Positions 26,088 through 33,680 of a stretch of 64,000 nt of DNA are shown here, piece by piece. Source of the DNA: Pseudobythopirellula maris (GTDB lineage: Bacteria; Planctomycetota; Planctomycetia; Pirellulales; Lacipirellulaceae); the NCBI RefSeq assembly GCF_007859945.1, contig NZ_SJPQ01000001.1, positions 1,054,001-1,118,000 on the forward strand, read 5' to 3'. The number at the start of each line of letters is the position of its first letter. Positions within the stretch are counted from its first letter, which is position 1. The notes beneath the pieces were generated by a model. That model saw only the letters and a list, made by a program, of their open reading frames with translations. It had not been told where the DNA came from and did no database searches. The position numbers and the translations under genes were made by a program.

Positions 26088-27611
26088 ATGACCGAAGCCT
26101 CCACTCAGCACAACGCCGAGACGGGCCAGTGCATCGCCGTGACCGGAGCCACGGGCTACGTGGGCGGGCGACTGGCGCCGCGTCTCTTGGAGCGCGGCTA
26201 CGCGATCCGCTGCCTGGTCCGCGACCCGAAGAAACTCGACGATCGGCCCTGGCGCAACGAACCGGGGGTCGAGGTCGTCAAGAGCGACCTCTCCGACGCC
26301 AAGGAACTGGCCGAGCAGCTCAAAGGCTGCGCGGCAGCGTACTACCTGATCCACTCGATGGAGGCGGCCGGCGAGGAATACGCCAACCGCGACCGCCGGC
26401 TCGCAGAAAACTTCGCCAACGGCTGCGCCGCCGCAGGCGTGGGTCGCATCGTCTACCTCGGCGGGCTCGGCGAGGTAGACGACACGCTGAGCGAGCACCT
26501 CCGATCGCGTCGCGAGGTCGAAGAGGTGCTCGGCTCGGCGGGCGTGCCGGTCACCGTGTTCCGGGCGGCGATCATCATCGGCTCGGGGAGCGCCTCGTTC
26601 GAGATCCTCCGCTACCTGGTCGACCGACTGCCGGTGATGATCACTCCGCGCTGGGTGCAGTCCGAGTGTCAGCCGATCGCCATCGCCGACGTGCTGCACT
26701 GGTTGGTCGCCTGCCTCGACGCGCCCGACACCGCCGGCCGTGTGCTGGAGATCGGCGGGCCCGACGTGCTGACTTACAACGAGTTGATGCAGACCGCCGC
26801 CAAGTCGATCGGTCTGCCGCGGCGGTGGATCATTCCCGTGCCGGTCCTCACCCCGCGACTCAGCTCGGCCTGGATCAGCCTTGTCACGCCGGTCACGTAC
26901 CGCATCGCCCGCCCGCTGGCCGACGGCCTGCGCAACCGGGTGGTCGTGACCAACGACGACGTGCAGCGGCTCATGCCGCACGAGGCCCTGGGGGTCAGCG
27001 AGGCGATCGATCGCGCGCTGACCCGCGCCCGCGACGACCAGGTCGACACCCACTGGGCGGTCGCCGGGCCGATGCCGGGCGACCCCGAATGGGCTGGCGG
27101 CAAGGAGTTCCGCGACGCCCGCTCGATCCGCATCGACGCCGACCCGGAGCACGTGTTCCGGGCGGTCTGCCGCGTGGGCGGCGGCCACGGCTGGTACTGG
27201 GGCGACGTGCTCTGGCGGCTGCGCGGCTGGATGGACCAGTTTGTCGGCGGCCCCGGCTTGCGTCGCGGCCGACGCCACCGAGAAGAAATACGCTATGGCG
27301 AGGCGCTCGACTTCTGGCGGGTGGTGGGCGTCGAGCGGCCCCGCTTGCTGCAACTGCACGCCGAGATGAAGCTGCCGGGCGTCGCGCGGCTGGAGTTCGA
27401 GATCGACCCCACCGACACGCCCGACGAATCGCTCTTGCGGATGACGGCCCGCTTCTGGCCGCGGGGCCTGCTGGGCCTGGCCTACTGGTACGCCGTGGCG
27501 CCGCTGCACCACTTCGTCTTCGGGGGCATGCTGCGAGGCATCAAGCGTGCGGCGGAAAAGCCGCCGGCCGAACAGACGCCGGCCGACGCGCCGTCGCCCG
27601 AGAGCCAGTAG
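26088..27611 (+). CDS. SDR family NAD(P)-binding protein with DUF2867 domain
   Basis: This 507-residue protein has an atypical/extended SDR Rossmann domain first (VTGATGYVGGRLAP at residues ~18-31; YYLIHSM and RIVYLGGLGE further on). From about residue 340 a DUF2867 domain follows (SIRIDADPEHVFRAVCRVGG, then the conserved GWYWGDVLWRLRGWMDQ). Such fusions are widespread in bacteria and are annotated only as oxidoreductase-like; the substrate is unknown. The C-terminal half resembles START/polyketide-cyclase-like lipid-binding folds. No clear operon partner is present. Confidence 0.88.
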   Translation: MTEASTQHNAETGQCIAVTGATGYVGGRLAPRLLERGYAIRCLVRDPKKLDDRPWRNEPGVEVVKSDLSDAKELAEQLKGCAAAYYLIHSMEAAGEEYANRDRRLAENFANGCAAAGVGRIVYLGGLGEVDDTLSEHLRSRREVEEVLGSAGVPVTVFRAAIIIGSGSASFEILRYLVDRLPVMITPRWVQSECQPIAIADVLHWLVACLDAPDTAGRVLEIGGPDVLTYNELMQTAAKSIGLPRRWIIPVPVLTPRLSSAWISLVTPVTYRIARPLADGLRNRVVVTNDDVQRLMPHEALGVSEAIDRALTRARDDQVDTHWAVAGPMPGDPEWAGGKEFRDARSIRIDADPEHVFRAVCRVGGGHGWYWGDVLWRLRGWMDQFVGGPGLRRGRRHREEIRYGEALDFWRVVGVERPRLLQLHAEMKLPGVARLEFEIDPTDTPDESLLRMTARFWPRGLLGLAYWYAVAPLHHFVFGGMLRGIKRAAEKPPAEQTPADAPSPESQ

Positions 27612-27691
27612 TCGTCACGCCGGGCGCAAGTGGAATTATTCGCACGCGTAAATGGCGTGTCGAACAGGCGTGGGCCACCCCGAGAAGCCTG

Positions 27692-28090
27692 CTAACTCGA
27701 GAGCCGGAACCCGCCCGGCAGCAGATCGCCGAGCGTGAGACGGTGGGCGACCTCGCCCGTCGCCGAGTCGACGAGCAAGACCGGCGTGGTCTCTTCGGCG
27801 AGTTCGTAAAGGAACTGCCGGCAGGCGCCGCACGGCCGGTGGGCGCCCTCGGTCGCCACGGCGACGCCCGCGAGCCGCTTGGCCCCGCCGGTGACCGCGG
27901 CCCCGGCGGCGATGCGCTCGGCGCAGATCGTCAGGCCGTACGAGCTGTTCTCGACGTTCACGCCCGAGTAGACCTTGCCGTCGTCGCCCAGCACCGCGGC
28001 GCCGACGTAGAACTGGGAGAACGGCGCGTACGCCTTGTCGCGGACCCCGAGGGCCGCGGCGACGAGTCCGGCTTGGGTCTTGGCTTCCAT
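27692..28090 (-). CDS. cdd: Cytidine deaminase
   Basis: This 132-residue zinc enzyme deaminates cytidine and deoxycytidine to uridine and deoxyuridine. Zinc ligands are Cys56 (with catalytic Glu58 in CAER), Cys87 and Cys90 (PCGACRQ). The substrate motif is GVNVENSSYG. Size matches the tetrameric short form. It lies 5 bases downstream of deoA, so it is the last gene of the nucleoside catabolic cluster deoC-PNP-PNP-deoA-cdd. Confidence 0.95.
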   Translation of the reverse strand: MEAKTQAGLVAAALGVRDKAYAPFSQFYVGAAVLGDDGKVYSGVNVENSSYGLTICAERIAAGAAVTGGAKRLAGVAVATEGAHRPCGACRQFLYELAEETTPVLLVDSATGEVAHRLTLGDLLPGGFRLSS

Positions 28091-28095
28091 GTGAT

Positions 28096-29385
28096 TCAGT
28101 CGATCCTCTCGATGACGAGCGGCGGCTCAGGGGCCGCATCATCCCCGATCGTAACCGCCGCGGCCACAAGTCGCTGCGCCGCTTCGCGACCGGCGGAGTT
28201 GGCGAACAGCGTCACGAGCGGCTGGCCGGCGTCGACTTGGTCGCCGATCCGCACGAGCATCTCCAGGCCGACCGAGTGGTCGAGCTCATCGCCAAGCTGC
28301 TTGCGGCCGCCGCCCAGCTCGATCACCGCCCAGCCGAGCGCCTCGGTGTCGACCGCCGTGACAACGCCCGCACGCTCGGCCGCGACCTCGCTCGCCGCGG
28401 CCCGCGGGCGGGGGGCGTCGAGGTCGCCCCCTTGGGCGTGGACCATCTCGGCCAGCTTCTCGCGGGCCGTGCCGTCGTCGAGCGTGGCGGTGAGCTTGGT
28501 GCGGCCTTCGGCGTCGTCCTTCGCCAGACCGGCCAAAGCGAGCAGCTCGCCACCCAAGGCGACGGTCAAGTCGCGCAGGTCCGCCGGGCCGGCGCCTTCG
28601 ATGCACGCGACCGACTCGTCGATCTCCACGGCGTTGCCCGCCAGCCGGCCGAGCGGCTGGTTCATGTCCGTCACTAGCGCCGCTGTCTTCACACCCATCC
28701 GCTTGCCGGTCTCCACCAGCGACACGGCCAAGGCGTGGGCCGCCTCGCGGGTCTTCATGAAAGCGCCGCTGCCGCACTTCACGTCGAGCACCAACGCATC
28801 GAGCCCCTCGGCGAGCTTCTTGCTCATGATGCTGGCCGTGATCAGCGGGATCGATGGCACCGTGCCCGTCACGTCGCGCAGCGCGTAGAGCTTGCGGTCG
28901 GCCGGCACGAGCTTGGGCGACGCGCTACAGATGACGCAGCCCAGCTCGCGGGCGAGCCGCTGCGTCTCGGCGATGTCGAAGTCGACATTGAAGCCGGGGA
29001 TCGACTCGAGCTTGTCGAGCGTGCCGCCGGTGGCGCCCAAGCCGCGGCCCGAGATCATCGGCACCCACAGCCCGCAGCAAGCGAGCGCCGGCGCCAGCGG
29101 GATCGAAACCTTGTCGCCCACACCGCCCGAGGAGTGCTTGTCGCCCGTCGGCGGCCGATCCGTTTGCGGTTCCCACTGGAAAGTCTCGCCCGAGCGGAGC
29201 ATCGCGTCGGTGAGCGCCGCTGTCTCGGCCGTGGTCATCCCCTGGAGGAACACCGCCATCGCCCACGCGCTCATCTGGCACTCGGCCACCGAGCCATCGA
29301 CGTAACCGTCGACCAGCGAGCCGATCTCCTCGGCCGAGAGCTCAGCGCCGTCGCGTTTCTTCGAGATCAGGGCTGCGGGAGTCAT
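28096..29385 (-). CDS. deoA: Thymidine/pyrimidine-nucleoside phosphorylase
   Basis: This 429-residue enzyme splits thymidine or uridine with phosphate to base and (deoxy)ribose-1-phosphate. The phosphate-binding segment KHSSGGVGDKVSIPLAP is characteristic, as are the N-terminal helical domain (LVDGYVDGSVAECQMSAWAM) and the central ISGRGLGATGGTLDKLESIP. ATG at 29385 is preferred over an upstream frame extension. Sequence reading cannot separate thymidine phosphorylase (deoA) from pyrimidine-nucleoside phosphorylase (pdp). Confidence 0.93.
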   Translation of the reverse strand: MTPAALISKKRDGAELSAEEIGSLVDGYVDGSVAECQMSAWAMAVFLQGMTTAETAALTDAMLRSGETFQWEPQTDRPPTGDKHSSGGVGDKVSIPLAPALACCGLWVPMISGRGLGATGGTLDKLESIPGFNVDFDIAETQRLARELGCVICSASPKLVPADRKLYALRDVTGTVPSIPLITASIMSKKLAEGLDALVLDVKCGSGAFMKTREAAHALAVSLVETGKRMGVKTAALVTDMNQPLGRLAGNAVEIDESVACIEGAGPADLRDLTVALGGELLALAGLAKDDAEGRTKLTATLDDGTAREKLAEMVHAQGGDLDAPRPRAAASEVAAERAGVVTAVDTEALGWAVIELGGGRKQLGDELDHSVGLEMLVRIGDQVDAGQPLVTLFANSAGREAAQRLVAAAVTIGDDAAPEPPLVIERID

Positions 29386-29439
29386 TGAGAGAGGCCGGAG
29401 GTCAGAGGTGAGAGGTCGGAACACAAAAGCGCTGGCGAG

Positions 29440-29460
29440 CCCCGGGCCGTAAGGCCGGGG
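29440..29460. repeat. Intergenic hairpin between deoA and the first PNP gene
   Basis: An imperfect palindrome (ccccgggcc and ggccgggg around gtaa) lies in the 94-base gap. Next to it are short tandem-like words of the aggtcagaggtgagaggtc type (29399-29417). This gap is repeat-like, as are the gaps around the PNP genes. Confidence 0.5.
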
Positions 29461-29479
29461 AGTGGCTTAGAGCACGGAA

Positions 29480-30304
29480 CTACCCAACCGCCGCGAGCAC
29501 CGCCCGCACCATCGCACGAACCTTGCCGCTAGCGGCGTCGGCGGCGTGGACGACCTCGTCGCCGCTGGTCTCGCCCAGCTTGTCCGGAGAGCACTCGTTG
29601 GTGATCGTTGAGATCGCGACGCAAGGCAACGCGGCGTGCTGGGCGGCGATCGCCTCGGGCACGGTCGACATGCCGGCGGCGTCGGCGCCGAGGCGGCGGA
29701 GCATGCGGTACTCGGCCCGCGTCTCGTAGGTCGGCCCCAGCATGCCGGCGTAAACGCCACGGTGGCAGACGAAGTTCTCGCGCCGGGCGGCGGCCAGGGC
29801 CGCCTCGCCGAGCCGAACATCGTACGGGGCCGACATGTCAGGAAAGCGGGGTCCCAGCTCGTCGTCGTTCACGCCGACGAGCGGGTTGCGAAACATCAGG
29901 TTGATGTGGTCGTCCAGGAGCATCGGGTCGCCGACGCGGTACTGCGGGTTGATGCCGCCGGCGGCGTTGGTGACCACCAGCGTCCGCACGCCGAGCGCTT
30001 TCATGACGTAGACCATCATCGCCGACTGGCTCGCCGAGCGGCCCTCGTACAGATGGAACCGGCCCTGCATGGCGACCACGGGCATGCCGTCCAGTTCGCC
30101 CAACACCAGCCGCCCGGCGTGGCCCACCGCGGTCGATTGCGGCAGGTGGGGCAGTTCGCCGTAAGGGATCGCCGTGGCGCCCTCGATCTCGTCGGCCAAG
30201 CCGCCGAGGCCCGAGCCGAGGATAATCCCGACGCGCGGCGCCAGATCCGTCCGCTGGCGCACGGCGGCGGCGACCTCTTCGATCTGCTGGCGGAGTCCTT
30301 GCAA
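29480..30304 (-). CDS. Purine nucleoside phosphorylase, copy 1
   Basis: This is a trimeric-type PNP of about 274 residues that cleaves inosine or guanosine with phosphate. Motifs are GIILGSGLGGLADEI (phosphate loop), VVAMQGRFHLYEG, the base-binding VTNAAGGINPQY, and GPTYETRAEYRMLRRLGADA. I place the start at the TTG at 30304, which has AAGGA 7 bases upstream and aligns exactly with the start of copy 2 (both continue with x-x-L-x-x-QIEE). An open-frame ATG at 30361 would run into the repeat. It shares a tandem arrangement with copy 2, separated only by a nested palindrome. Confidence 0.93.
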   Translation of the reverse strand: MQGLRQQIEEVAAAVRQRTDLAPRVGIILGSGLGGLADEIEGATAIPYGELPHLPQSTAVGHAGRLVLGELDGMPVVAMQGRFHLYEGRSASQSAMMVYVMKALGVRTLVVTNAAGGINPQYRVGDPMLLDDHINLMFRNPLVGVNDDELGPRFPDMSAPYDVRLGEAALAAARRENFVCHRGVYAGMLGPTYETRAEYRMLRRLGADAAGMSTVPEAIAAQHAALPCVAISTITNECSPDKLGETSGDEVVHAADAASGKVRAMVRAVLAAVG

Positions 30305-30323
30305 CGGGTGTCCTTTTGGAGTG

Positions 30324-30467
30324 AACCACGAAGAAACTAAGTAACGACGGAAGCTGCCCACGAATACACGCCAATAAGAACGAATAAGCGTTCTCTATTG
30401 AACCATTATTCGCGCGTATTCGTGGGCAACTTATCTTCTTTCGTTGTTCCTTAGTTCCTTCGTGGTT
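30324..30467. repeat. Nested inverted repeat between the two PNP genes (ACCACGAAG outer, CCCACGAATA inner)
   Basis: Outer arms are 30324-30347 (aaccacgaagaaactaagta...) and 30441-30467. Inner arms are 30356-30390 (gcccacgaatacacgccaat...) and 30405-30427. Outer and inner arms are different words, each inverted, so the transcript could form one long two-part hairpin. The element fills nearly the whole gap between the genes and is more AT-rich than the flanks. A second copy lies at 31326-31470. Confidence 0.93.
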
Positions 30468-30469
30468 AG

Positions 30470-31303
30470 CTATTTCTTAGCGGCTTCGTGGGCGAGCACG
30501 CCCTCGACCAGGGCCCGCAGCTTCGGCTCGGCCGAGTTGGCGGTGGCGATGATCTCGTCGACTTGAGCCACCTCGAGGGCGTCCGGCAGGCACATGTCGG
30601 TAATGACCGACATGCCGAACACCCGCAGGCCGGCGTGCACGGCGACGATCGTCTCGGGCACGGTCGACATGCCGACCACGTCGGCGCCGATCATACGCAG
30701 GAAGCGGTACTCGGCGCGGGTCTCGAGGCAGGGGCCCGTGACGGCGACCGACACGCCTTTGTGCGCGACGAAGTCCTCTTTACGAGCGACGCCCAGCGCC
30801 ACGTCGATCAGCTCCGGGTCGTACGGCGCCGACATGTCGGGGAAGCGGGGGCCGAGGCGGTCGTCGTTCACGCCCACGAGCGGGTTGTCGCCCATCAGGT
30901 TGATGTGGTCGTCGATCACCATCACGTCGCCCGGCTTGTACTGCGGGTTCATCCCGCCCACGGCCTGCGAGATGATCATCAGCTCGGCGCCCAAGGCCTT
31001 GATCACCCGCACCGGCAGGGTGATCTGCTGCAGCGGATAGCCCTCGTACTGGTGGATGCGGCCCTCCATCGCCACAACCGGCACGCCGGCAAGCGTGCCG
31101 CAAACCAGCCGGCCGCGGTGGCTCGTGGCCGTGGAGACGGCGAAGTGGGGTACCTCCGAGTAGTCGATCGTCGCCTCCACCTCGATCTGATCGGCCAACC
31201 CGCCCAAGCCGGTGCCAAGGATGATGCCGGCGTGCGGCGTGCGATCCCAATGCTTGCGGATGGCGGCGGACGCCTCTTCGATCTGTGCGTAGAGTTCTTG
31301 CAT
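30470..31303 (-). CDS. Purine nucleoside phosphorylase, copy 2
   Basis: This 277-residue trimeric-type PNP, clearly paralogous to copy 1, has GIILGTGLGGLADQIEVEAT, VVAMEGRIHQYEGYPLQQ, SQAVGGMNPQYKPGD and GPCLETRAEYRFLRMIGADV. Copy 2 differs at the purine-site segment (SQAVGGMN against TNAAGGIN in copy 1), which suggests different base preference. ATG at 31303. It is flanked on both sides by nested palindromes of the same type, and deoC lies upstream on the same strand. Confidence 0.93.
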   Translation of the reverse strand: MQELYAQIEEASAAIRKHWDRTPHAGIILGTGLGGLADQIEVEATIDYSEVPHFAVSTATSHRGRLVCGTLAGVPVVAMEGRIHQYEGYPLQQITLPVRVIKALGAELMIISQAVGGMNPQYKPGDVMVIDDHINLMGDNPLVGVNDDRLGPRFPDMSAPYDPELIDVALGVARKEDFVAHKGVSVAVTGPCLETRAEYRFLRMIGADVVGMSTVPETIVAVHAGLRVFGMSVITDMCLPDALEVAQVDEIIATANSAEPKLRALVEGVLAHEAAKK

Positions 31304-31325
31304 TGTTTCTTGGTCGTTAGGGGTG

Positions 31326-31470
31326 AACCACGAAGGAACTAAGGAACGATGTGATGCCGCCCACGAATACGCGCAAATAAGAGCGAATGAAAAAGCAGGG
31401 GAACTCGCTTCTTATTCACGTGTATTCGTGGGCGCTTTTCCTTCCGTTGTTCCTTTGTTCCGTCGTGGTT
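31326..31470. repeat. Nested inverted repeat between deoC and PNP copy 2
   Basis: Outer arms are 31326-31349 (aaccacgaaggaactaagga...) and 31442-31470. Inner arms are 31359-31389 (gcccacgaatacgcgcaaat...) and 31411-31433. The layout matches the element at 30324-30467, which makes PNP copy 2 flanked by two copies about 1.0 kb apart. Confidence 0.93.
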
Positions 31471-31477
31471 AATTGAT

Positions 31478-32197
31478 TCAGTAGGAGCCGGAGCTGGCGG
31501 CGGTTTCGCCGCGTTGGCCGGCGGCGATCGCCTCGGTGCCGCTCGTGCCGAGCCGCTCGGCGCCCAAGGCGACGAGCTTCACGGCGTCTTCGTAGCTGCG
31601 CACGCCGCCCGAGGCTTTGACTTTCACGCCCGGGCCGCAGCTCGCTCGCATCAGGGCGATGTCGTGCTCGGTGGCGCCGGTCGACTTGAGCGAGCCGTCG
31701 TCCGCTTTGACGAAGCCGAAGCCGGTGGAGGTTTTCACGTAGGCGGCGCCGGCCGCCTCGCTGAGCTCGCAGAGCTTGACCTTCGTGGCGTCGTCCGGGA
31801 GCAGGCCGGTCTCGAAGATCACCTTCGTGACGGCGCCCTTGGACTTGGCGGCGTCGACCACCGCGCGGATGTCGGCGGCGACCGCGTCCCACTCGCCGGC
31901 GAGCGTCTGGCCGATGTTCACCACCATGTCGACTTCGACAGCGCCGTCGTCGCAGGCCTGCAGGGTCTCGGCCGCCTTGGCGGCGGTGCTCGTGCCGCCG
32001 TGCGGGAAGCCGATCACGGTGCTCGGCACGGTCTTCGACCCGCGGAGCGCCTCGGCCGCTACGGCGACGTGCGACGGCTTGACACAAACGCTCGCTGCGC
32101 CGAGCTCGGCGCACATGGCGCACGCCTTGCGCACGTCGTCGGCCGTTTGGGTGGGGTGCAAGACCGCGTGGTCGATCAGGGCGACGATGTCCGGCAT
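31478..32197 (-). CDS. deoC: Deoxyribose-phosphate aldolase
   Basis: This 239-residue enzyme cleaves deoxyribose-5-phosphate to glyceraldehyde-3-phosphate and acetaldehyde. Catalytic residues are visible: Schiff-base Lys155 in YVKTSTGFGF, Asp90 in VEVDMVVNIG, and the second Lys in VKVKASGGVR. The family signature VIGFPHGGTSTAAK is present. The ATG at 32197 is preferred. It takes the deoxyribose phosphate released by the phosphorylases downstream. No deoB phosphopentomutase gene is seen in the window. Confidence 0.95.
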   Translation of the reverse strand: MPDIVALIDHAVLHPTQTADDVRKACAMCAELGAASVCVKPSHVAVAAEALRGSKTVPSTVIGFPHGGTSTAAKAAETLQACDDGAVEVDMVVNIGQTLAGEWDAVAADIRAVVDAAKSKGAVTKVIFETGLLPDDATKVKLCELSEAAGAAYVKTSTGFGFVKADDGSLKSTGATEHDIALMRASCGPGVKVKASGGVRSYEDAVKLVALGAERLGTSGTEAIAAGQRGETAASSGSY

Positions 32198-32278
32198 GGC
32201 GCGGGCTCCCAGGGGGGTGGGGGGAAGCACACGATGCTAACGCAGTGGCGGCGGGAGCGAAAGTTGCCGCTGCTCGTC

Positions 32279-33676
32279 TTATTTGCCGATGCAGAATTTT
32301 CCGAAGATCTGGTCCAGAACGTCGTCGGTGACCACCTCCCCGGTCACGGCCCCCAGGGCGTCGAGCGCGGCGCGAAGCTCCAAGGCGACAAGCTCCTCGC
32401 CCTCCCCTGCCGCCGCCAGATCGCGGGCGCCGGCGAGCCCCTCGGCGGCGCGGATGAGGCTTTCGCGGCAGCGGGCCGCGGTGTGCGAAACGACGGCCGA
32501 CGAGTCGTCGTCCTCCCCGCTCGCCAAGCGGTGGGCGATCGCCTGGGCGAGCTCTTCGAGCCCGGCGCCGGTGGCGGCGCTGGTCGCCCAACGGCCTCCT
32601 GCAGCGGGATTGCCGCACAAGGGACTGTTGTTCTCGTCGCCGAGGTCGCACTTGGTGCTAACGCGCAGCCGCCGCTCGGCGGCAACGCTCACGACCGTTC
32701 GGGCGCCGGGAGGCTCGCACCACAGCACGAGATCGGCGTCTTGGCGGAGACGATCGGCCGAGCGTCGGGCTCGGCCGTCGATCGGGTCGATCGGCCCGTC
32801 GCCATCGACGCCGGCGGTGTCGACCAACTCACAAGCCACGCCGCCCATGTCGAGCGTGGCGGTCACCGCGTCGCGGGTCGTGCCGCGAACCGGGGAGACC
32901 AGCGCCTCGGCAGGCGGCGGCTCCACACCGTATCGCTGACGCAGAGCGTTGAAGAGGCTGCTCTTGCCGGCGTTCGGCTCGCCCGCGAGCACCACTCGCG
33001 GCGCGCGGGTCGAGTCGCCGCGCTGGCCCGCTTGATTGCTAACGACTTGCAGCGTGGCGGCCGCCTCGGTGAGCCGGTGCAACAAGACCTCGGGTTCGAT
33101 GAAACGGACGTCTTCCTCGTCGACGAAGTCGAGCCCCGCCTCGAGTTCGGCCAGCAGCCCCAAGAGCGTCGCGCGGAGTTCGCCCAGCGGGGCCGACAAG
33201 CCGCCGGCGAGTTGCTCGAGCGCGGCGCGCAGGGCCGTGTCGCCGCGGGCGTCGATCACGCCGAGCACCGCCTCGGCCTGCGTCAGGTCGAGCCGCCCGG
33301 CGAGGAACGCCCGCAGCGTGAACTCGCCCGGCTCGGCGAGCCGGGCGCCCGCCGCGCAGGCGGCGGCGACCAGGGCGTCTAAGACCGGCGGCGAGCCGAC
33401 CGTGTGCAGCTCGGCGCTCGGCTGGCCGGTGTAGCTGCGCGTGTCGGGCCAAACGAACAGGTCGCAAGGCAGCGAGCGTTCGGCGCCACTGAGCAGCAAT
33501 CGCACACGCTGCTGCGGCAGGACCGATGGCGATTCTGGCGGCGCCCAGACTTCGACTAGGCGGCCGACAACTCCCAACGCGTCGGGACCCGAGAGCCGCA
33601 CGATCCCGCGCTCCGCGGCGCCGCGGGCCGAGGCGATGGCGACCACCGTGTCTTGAGTGTCGTAGGAGTTTCGCAC
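32279..33676 (-). CDS. mnmE: tRNA uridine-5-carboxymethylaminomethyl modification GTPase MnmE
   Basis: This 465-residue protein modifies wobble U34 of certain tRNAs together with MnmG. The N-terminal formyl-THF-binding domain begins with DTVVAIASARGAAERGIVRL. The G domain has G1 GEPNAGKSS (232-240), G2 TTRD and G3 DTAG. The C-terminus ends in the diagnostic FGKFCIGK with the essential Cys. The G4 motif reads TKCD rather than NKxD, a mild variant. Start is the GTG at 33676, four bases after the RND pump stop, so it is probably co-transcribed with the efflux genes. Confidence 0.95.
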   Translation of the reverse strand: MRNSYDTQDTVVAIASARGAAERGIVRLSGPDALGVVGRLVEVWAPPESPSVLPQQRVRLLLSGAERSLPCDLFVWPDTRSYTGQPSAELHTVGSPPVLDALVAAACAAGARLAEPGEFTLRAFLAGRLDLTQAEAVLGVIDARGDTALRAALEQLAGGLSAPLGELRATLLGLLAELEAGLDFVDEEDVRFIEPEVLLHRLTEAAATLQVVSNQAGQRGDSTRAPRVVLAGEPNAGKSSLFNALRQRYGVEPPPAEALVSPVRGTTRDAVTATLDMGGVACELVDTAGVDGDGPIDPIDGRARRSADRLRQDADLVLWCEPPGARTVVSVAAERRLRVSTKCDLGDENNSPLCGNPAAGGRWATSAATGAGLEELAQAIAHRLASGEDDDSSAVVSHTAARCRESLIRAAEGLAGARDLAAAGEGEELVALELRAALDALGAVTGEVVTDDVLDQIFGKFCIGK

Positions 33677-33680
33677 CCGC

